Shown here: piece by piece, positions 7,363 through 13,263 of the stretch
Layout: every line of letters starts with the position of its first letter
Position numbering within the stretch: the first letter of the stretch is position 1
From: PCC-6406 sp964353225
Lineage (GTDB): Bacteria > Cyanobacteriota > Cyanobacteriia > Phormidesmidales > Phormidesmidaceae
NCBI GenBank assembly: GCA_964353225.1
Contig: CAYGVA010000110.1
Coordinates: 1-13,263 of the forward strand
Reading direction: 5' to 3'
DNA length: 13,263 nucleotides
Program-made: the position numbers and the translations under genes
The notes under the pieces: generated by a model
Told to the model about the DNA's origin: nothing
Databases searched by the model: none
Seen by the model: the letters and a program-made list of their open reading frames with translations, nothing else

Positions 7363-8094
7363 ATGGAGTGCAATACAAATTTGACCATGTGGACTAAAAC
7401 CGCGATCTCCCTTTGCCTAGGCATGAGTTTGGGGGCCATGGCCCTAAACCCCTTTAGCCGCACCAGCGCAGTCACCGATCCGCCCCCCAACGGCAATCCA
7501 ACCGGACGCGAACCAGGCAGCACCCGTGGCCCTTGTGAACAGGGCACTTTCCCCTTCACACCACTATTGCCTGTCTCCGACAGCGGCTTTTCGGGCACAA
7601 CGTTAAACCGTCATCCAAGCTTCTGGTTCTATGTCCCCTATGCTTCAGATCAGGGTCAGACGGGGCGGTTTTCGTTAGTCAGTCAAGATGGCAGCGAAAT
7701 GATCTATCGAGCTGATATAACCCTGCCCGCAACCCCTGGCTTTGCCGAGGTGGCAATACCCGCAACGGCCCCAGACCTACAGATCGACAACACCTACCAA
7801 TGGCAGTTCATCCTCTATTGCGGTGACCCAGCAGCGCTGGTGCCCGATTTTGTGATTCACCGGGGTACCATTCAGCGGATTGACGCAGCGGCTTTAGCCA
7901 GTCCGCTCGCTACGGATGGTTTAACCCAACGGGTGCGGGGGTTATTGCAAAACCAAGTGTGGTATGACGCCACCGCCGATTTGGCAGCGATACAGGCTGT
8001 ACCCGATCTCTGGGCAGAAGTTTTGACAGCGCTTGGTCTAACCAACCTGGAGTCGGTATCGACCTTTGACAGGGTGGAGACTGTACCTGAATAG
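7363..8094 (+). CDS. Exported DUF928 family protein
   Basis: The 243-residue product shows the DUF928 pattern: STRGPC (53-58), LNRHPSFWFYVPY (81-93), an ITLPATPG strand (119-126) and YQWQFILYCGDP (145-156). The N-terminus is a probable Sec signal peptide (TKTAISLCLGMSLGAMALNP), with cleavage perhaps after TSA at residue 36. An ATG at 7387 (M9, MWTKTAISL) gives a more usual signal peptide length and may be the real start. Cys58 and Cys153 are the only cysteines in the predicted mature part and could form a disulfide outside the cytoplasm. The function of the family is unknown; from memory it recurs in cyanobacteria near hemagglutinin-like CHAT proteins. It lies 136 bp after the CHAT-CHASE2 gene, far enough for its own promoter, and converges on the large minus-strand gene. 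Confidence 0.85.
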   Translation: MECNTNLTMWTKTAISLCLGMSLGAMALNPFSRTSAVTDPPPNGNPTGREPGSTRGPCEQGTFPFTPLLPVSDSGFSGTTLNRHPSFWFYVPYASDQGQTGRFSLVSQDGSEMIYRADITLPATPGFAEVAIPATAPDLQIDNTYQWQFILYCGDPAALVPDFVIHRGTIQRIDAAALASPLATDGLTQRVRGLLQNQVWYDATADLAAIQAVPDLWAEVLTALGLTNLESVSTFDRVETVPE

Positions 8095-8106
8095 ATTGTC
8101 CTGTGG

Positions 8107-8125
8107 GGGCGCAAGGCTTGCGCCC
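8107..8125. terminator. Hairpin between convergent genes, probable bidirectional terminator
   Basis: GGGCGCAAGGCTTGCGCCC is a near-perfect palindrome that can form an 8-bp GC-rich stem with a 3-nt loop. It sits in the 44-bp gap between the stop of the DUF928 gene and the stop of the opposing CHAT gene. The T-tract is poor (TTCT on the plus strand, none on the minus), so termination may be inefficient. Confidence 0.55.
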
Positions 8126-8138
8126 TTCTGGCAGTCGG

Positions 8139-11100
8139 CTACCAGGGGCTACCGATCATCGTAAAGGCCGCCCAATAGTAAGGATGACTGAGATCCGCTG
8201 GGGTATCGGGGCGATAATTGGCATCCGCATTAGGATAAGTAGCTTCGAGGCCAATACCACGCTGAAATGCTTCTACCCCCCGTTCTGAGAGATCGCCTCT
8301 TAAAAAGGCCAGTTGAGCCTGCCGCACAGCTTCGGATTTGATCGGGGCGTCACGCAGGTGGTCATACAGCTCATGCATCAAAACCTGGGTGGCGAGGTCA
8401 TCCACATTCCAAAGGCTGGCCAAGGCAGATTTCACCCCAGAGTTAACGGCTAACCCGGCAAATCCGAGTTCCGCTTCGATATTGCCCAGTGCAGTTTGGC
8501 AAGCACTGAGGATGAGAAACTCCACCTGGGGAGAATCCCCCCAGCGTAGATCTCGCAGGGTATCCATATCGAGACGGGTATCCCAAAGCTGAACGTAAGA
8601 ATTTTGGGGGTCCCCTGGTAAAAATTCTGCGTGGCTGGCCAGGTGAATGACATCGAATTCTTCTTGATAGCGGAGTGACCTGAGATTTGACAGGGTGACA
8701 TCTGCGTTCAAAAAGGCCAGCCCTGGCCAAAACGATTGGATTGCCTCCAATTCTTTGGGCACCGCTGGTAAAGGCCGTAACCCCACATCCGTAAAGTCCG
8801 AAATCCCCATGGCTAGGACTTCGGAGTCCGCAATGGTTTGGTAGCGGGTGTCGGTGAGGCTAAAGCTGGGAATTAAGCCCAGGCTATAGCGCTGAACTAA
8901 GAACTGCTCACCGTCATGCAGCGCGGCCACGGGTAAGCTGCGTAGACCGGCATCCATAGCAAAGACCAGAGTATCAATCTCTAATTCTTCTAGCTCCGCT
9001 TCGAAGGGAGCAATCATCCAGTCATAGAGTTGCTGGGCTGGGTCGAGATAACTGTTATCAAAGGGGGTAATCGTGCCTGCAAAAAAGGCATCAATGGTTG
9101 CCTGTCGGGTATCGGCATCTTCCTCAACGCTGTGACGGATAACATTTCCTTCGGGGGTGACCAACAGTAGCTCTAGGGTTTCTGGTAAAGAAACGGCATA
9201 GAGAATCACAGATCGGGTACCCGTTTCTGCTTCAATGACGGCGAGATTTTGACGAATCGATTGGGCATTGACATCGGCATCGGAGAATTCACGGCCAAAG
9301 TGCTCTTCAATGTCGTCTTCCAGTAGTTCATCCACCAAAGAAATTGGATCCGCCGCATCATTCAGCACATTAATGAAGGGAACATCACCATCAACATCAA
9401 TGGAGATGTCATTGCCACCGGGCAGCGTCCAGTCAAATTCGTAGTCGTCAGTGGTGGTGTCGTGGTCAATTTGGGTGGTGGCGTTGAGCAGATCGCCAAT
9501 TAATAGCGCCAAATCAACTTGGGGTGCATTGCTAGGATTGCCGCTGCCACCACCCGCTGGGGGGGGTGGCGTGACCACAATGGGTGGGGCCGGTACAGAA
9601 ATGATCTGTAGGCGGTTCGCGTCTTGGGTATAGGTATTCAAAAATCCCTGGGTCGGGGCAATATTTTGGACGAGGGTGCCGCCTCGACTGATGGTGCCGA
9701 GGGTGCCATTCAGACTGGGGTTACCGACAACAAACTCGGTGGTGCCGTTGCCCCCGTGGCTGATGCTCGCCGTGCCGCCGTTACTGCCCCCCGCCACCGA
9801 AATGCTGGTAGTTTGACCGGTTTGATCAACAAAGCTATTCGTGACGCGGAAAAAGTTATTGGCTACCACCGCCACATCCCCGCCGATGCCATTGGCGCTC
9901 TGGGCATTGATCGTGGTGACGGTGGCAGTCCCGTTGGTACTGAGGGTGACATCTCCAGCATTGCCATTGGCAGACGTATTGAGATCGCCGGTGACAATTG
10001 GGCCATTGGCGCTGAGCAGCGCAATCCCCCCCGCAGCAGTAATAGCTGGGGTGGTAATCCCATTCACCGCCGTAACACTGACCCCATTGGGGCGATTAGT
10101 AATGATCGGATCAAGCGCGGTCAGGCTATTGAGGGGGGTGCGGCTACCAATGGGGGCATCCAGTTGCAGGGCACTCCCATTCCTGGCATCAAGACTGAGG
10201 TTATGAAATCCATCTAGGGGTGTATCAATGATGATGTTGCCGGGATTGTTGCTGATAATGCTGGCGTCCCCCAGCAGGGTGATTTGATCCGCATTGATAT
10301 CGAGGCCAGAGGGCAGGGTCGCATTAAGGGTGCCTTGGAAAGCAAAGTCGGTGAGCGATGTGGTACCCCCAACGATTTCATTCAAAATAATCTCGCCACT
10401 GCCTGCATTGAGAGCCAAGTCGAAGGCCCCATCAATGGGGGTATTAAAAACAATGTCGCCGGTGCCGAAGCTATTGATGGTCGCGTCACCAGCCAAGTTG
10501 ACATCATGATTAAACGCGATGTCGTTGTTGTTGGTCGCAATGCTACCAGTGGTGAGGGTGATCTCTTGGCCGGTGGTAAAGGTGAGGGCACCGCCATTGG
10601 CAGCAATGGATTGGGCATTGACGCTGCCCACAACCAGGTCGCCGACCACTGCATTCAGCAAAATATCGCCCCCGTCCCCCAGGGCCGCAGCGGAGATTAG
10701 CGCCCCAGCACTGGTATCGACGTTGCCACCGCTACTGGTGAGGCGAATATCGCCACTGTTGTTGACAAAGCCATCGGTGGCGATCGAGATATTGGCGGTA
10801 TCGATGTCGCTGCCTGCGGTGAGGCTAACGCTGCCGCCGTTGGCGGAACCCAGGGCGGCAATTATCTGGGACCGGAGGCTACCGCCGATGGTGCTGATGG
10901 TATCGGGGGTCGTGATGGTAATGTCGCCCGCGCTGCGGTTGAGGCCACTGGCAATGGTGGTGATGTCGCCGGTAACGATATCGGCAATGTCACCGCTGGC
11001 GGTAATGGTAATGTCGCCGCCGTCGCCATTGCCCGAGGAGGCCACCAGCTCCCCGGTGGTGATTTGGCCATTGTTGGGAGGTTGACCGGTGAAGGCGAGG

Positions 11101-13263
11101 GGCGTTTGGGTTTCGACCAAGATATTCCCAGCATTACCGGTGCCAATGCTGGCATCAATCAGCCCTGTGGTAATCGCCCCTTGCTGACTAATAATTTCAA
11201 TATCACCGCCGGGATTGGTGATGTTACCGGCGTCGAGATTGCTGAAAGATTCGAGGGCGATCGCTGCACCATTGCGGGTACTCAAAGCGCCCAAAATCTC
11301 AATGGTGCCGACTCCTGTAGCCACAGATCGCACGGTAATATTTCCGCCTTCTGCATCAATTAGCGCTCCAACAATCAACCCCTGATCGTTGAAACCAGAG
11401 CCATTGACACCCTCAACATTAAGGTCAATATCACCGCCTGCGGTCTCAATTAATGCATCAACATTGATGCCGGAGAAACCATTCAGGGTTAAATTGCCGC
11501 CATTGGTGCGAATCGGTTCCGCCACCAAAATCCCCGTATTGTTTGCGCCAACAACGTCACCATTTAGAGTCAAATCTTCGCCATTCAGGGTAAACGGCCT
11601 GTTGATCAGCAAACCTGGTCCGGCGTTGAATCCTCCTTCTCCGGTCAGGGTGATCGCGCCGCCCCCTGGGTCCAGTTGGGTATTGAGAATCACCCCAGAG
11701 TCCCCCGCTTCCACGGTGTAGCCCGAAATCGTAATTGTGCCGCCCTGGGTGCGAATTGGGGCATTAATAACTGCACCTTGACCAAAGTTACCGCTTTGAC
11801 CATCTGCCGCGAGGATAAAATTGCCCCCATTGGTCTCAATCAAGGCGTTCACTGCAACGCCACTGTCACCATTTAGGGTCAAATCACCCCCATTGGTGCG
11901 AATCGGTTCCACCACTAAAATGCCGACCTCCCGACTGGCCGACANNNNNNNNNNNNNNNNNNNNNNNNNNNNNNNNNNNNNNNNNNNNNNNNNNNNNNNN
12001 NNNNNNNNNNNNNNNNNNNNNNNNNNNNNNNNNNNNNNNNNNNNCCATTGGTGCGAATCGGTTCCACCACTAAAATGCCGACCTCCCGACTGGCCGACAC
12101 CGTGCCATTCAAAACCAGATCCTCACCATTCAGGGCAAATGGCGTATTGACGACAAGCCCTGGCAAACTATTTCGGTTTTCACCGCTTAAGGTAACCGTG
12201 CCGCCCGCTGGGAAAAGCTGTGAGTTGAGCACCAGGCCAGGGCGATTGATGACGTTGTTGCTGGCCAGACCGCTAATGGTAATGGCCCCGCCCTGGGTGC
12301 GAATTGGGGCATTAATCTCCACACCCTGCCCACTCAGATTCGCTAGGGGGCTAATGGTAACGTTGCCCCCAGCAGTGGTAATCTCGGCATTTACATCCAC
12401 TCCGGTCTGACCATTTAGGGTGACATTGCCCCCACGGGTACGAATCGGCTGGCCAACTAAAATGCCAGTGGCGTCCCCGCCAAACACATCGCCATTAATC
12501 ACCAAATCCTCACCGTTGAGCTCGATTGGCACGGTGATCACCACCCCAGGTGCGTCTCTAAACCCGACCTCACCGCTGAGCGAAATTGTGCCGCCGCCTG
12601 GATCAATCGCGGCATTAATGCCTAACCCTGGCTGGTTGTCATCGGCATAGCCTACGATCTCGATTGCCCCACCCTGACTGCGAACCGGTGCGTTGATATC
12701 GACCCCTTGCCCCGATAGACCTGCGCCGCCATCGGCAGCAACGGTGAAGTTGCCCCCAACCGTATCAATCAGTGCATTGACATCTATCCCAGCATTAGAC
12801 GCATTCAGAGTTAAGTCGCCGCCATTCGTAATAATGGGTGCTGCGATCAAAATCCCGATCGCTTCATCGGATGCACCAGTCAACGTAACCGTTTCACCGT
12901 TCAGCACGGGGGAAAAATTGACCGCAATGCCAGGTCCACTGGCACCTACAGTTACCACACTTTCTCCAGCCAGAGTTAGGGTGCCGCCCCCAGGAGTGAT
13001 CGGGGCATTAATGGTTAAACCCGACTGATTCGCTTCATCTGTATAGCCCGAAATATTAATCGCGCCGCCGCCTGTGCGAATAGGTGCATCCAGGTTCACC
13101 CCCTGTCCAAAGAATCCGTTTACGCCATCGGCGACTACGGTAAAGACCCCGCCAGCCGTCTCAATCAAAGCGTTGATATCCACCCCGGCAGGGCTATTGA
13201 GGGTGATATTGCCCCCCTGGGTGCGAATCGGTTGATTAATGGCAATGCCGACATCGTTGCCGC
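8139..13263 (-). CDS. Filamentous-hemagglutinin-like beta-helix protein with C-terminal CHAT domain; N-terminus off the right edge
   Basis: One large minus-strand gene enters from the right edge (frame ending on 13184), passes through an assembly gap at 11945-12044 and stops with TAG at 8141-8139. After collapsing a duplicated 55-bp overlap at the gap, about 1,656 codons are visible. The order is: tandem 129-132-residue beta-helix repeats (13263-11469; motifs NALIETAGG, APIRTQGG, LNGEDL, GILVAEPIRTNGG); degenerate parallel beta-helix sequence (about 11468-9620); a proline/glycine linker (VVTPPPPAGGGSGNP, about 9520-9600); a very acidic stretch (about 9440-9270); and a CHAT domain (about 9255-8139). 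The CHAT domain has likely catalytic His (codon 8633-8631, IHLASHAEF) and Cys (8501-8499, LILSACQTALG) and the family ending YYWAAFTMIG. The repeats resemble two-partner-secretion exoproteins, so export is likely, but the secretion domain and signal peptide would lie outside the window and no outer-membrane transporter gene is present. Apparent starts at 11915 and 13183 are internal GTG codons and not real. Confidence 0.88.
11469..13263 (-). repeat. Tandem ~390-bp coding repeats (129-132 residues each) in the hemagglutinin-like gene
   Basis: Using the VDINALIETAGG-type motif as the unit start, units begin at 13183 (132 residues), 12787 (129), 12400 (129 after collapsing the gap) and 11858 (130), and a degenerate fifth begins at 11468. 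The tail of another unit lies at 13184-13263. Each unit holds about five smaller beta-helix rungs marked by NGG, GQG, TQGG, PGGG and LNGEDL. The units are diverged at the DNA level apart from short identical blocks. Confidence 0.85.
11945..12044. other. Assembly gap of 100 Ns flanked by an identical 55-bp overlap
   Basis: Exactly 100 Ns separate two contig ends. Bases 11890-11944, immediately before the gap, are identical to 12045-12099, immediately after it: a 55-bp end-to-start match. This is the signature of adjacent contigs from a de Bruijn graph with k=55 that were scaffolded instead of merged. Removing 155 bases (100 Ns plus one copy) brings the right-hand frame into register with the left-hand frame. 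The true gap size is unknown; whole missing repeat units cannot be excluded. Confidence 0.9.

Noticed and set aside
9624..11085. Several long plus-strand open frames within the hemagglutinin-like gene
   Set aside because: They are antisense shadows of a repetitive, Gly/Asn/Thr-rich coding sequence and show the same low-complexity periodicity; no domains are visible.
11915..12044. A real frameshift or gene split at 11915-12044
   Set aside because: The phase change is created by the 100 placeholder Ns and the duplicated 55-bp overlap; removing 155 bases restores the frame.
11469..13263. Regularly spaced short identical blocks suggesting a CRISPR-like array
   Set aside because: The period is about 390 bp, the blocks vary, and the whole stretch is one open frame encoding beta-helix repeats.

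Overview
The window looks like chromosomal DNA of a cyanobacterium. Eight copies of the palindrome GCGATCGC (HIP1, greatly over-represented in cyanobacterial genomes) lie at 81, 462, 543, 1848, 3011, 4147, 6920 and 11257. The central genes belong to families I know mainly from cyanobacteria (DUF1822, DUF928, a sigma-70-like small protein, CHASE2 and CHAT proteins). I cannot fix the genus. A run of 100 Ns at 11945-12044 shows that this is draft assembly.

Layout: (1) 1-2191, minus strand: the first ~730 residues of a P2A (Ca2+-type) cation-transporting P-type ATPase, whose C-terminus lies off the left edge. (2) 2192-2820: an AT-rich intergenic stretch holding a 141-bp MITE-like element (2513-2653) with 11-bp terminal inverted repeats and a perfect 9-bp target-site duplication. 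(3) 2821-3048: the C-terminal remnant of a cysteine-desulfurase-like aminotransferase. (4) 3148-8094, plus strand: sigma-70-like protein, DUF1822 protein, CHAT-CHASE2 membrane protein, and exported DUF928 protein. The first three are tightly spaced and probably one operon; DUF928 follows after 136 bp. (5) 8139-13263, minus strand, convergent on DUF928: a very large filamentous-hemagglutinin-like beta-helix protein ending in a CHAT (caspase-like) domain. Its N-terminus is off the right edge.

The main biological interest is the 3148-13263 block. It holds two caspase-like CHAT domains, each with a visible His/Cys dyad. One is predicted cytoplasmic and fused to an extracytoplasmic CHASE2 sensor. 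The other sits at the C-terminus of a probable secreted or surface protein. Beside them are a possible transcription regulator (sigma-like plus DUF1822) and an exported DUF928 protein. A proteolytic or envelope signalling module is a reasonable but unproven reading.

The large minus-strand gene appears broken by the N gap, but the break is probably an assembly artefact. The 55 bases before the gap are identical to the 55 bases after it. Collapsing this overlap (removing 155 bases) restores one reading frame and gives a repeat unit of exactly 129 residues, the same length as its neighbour.
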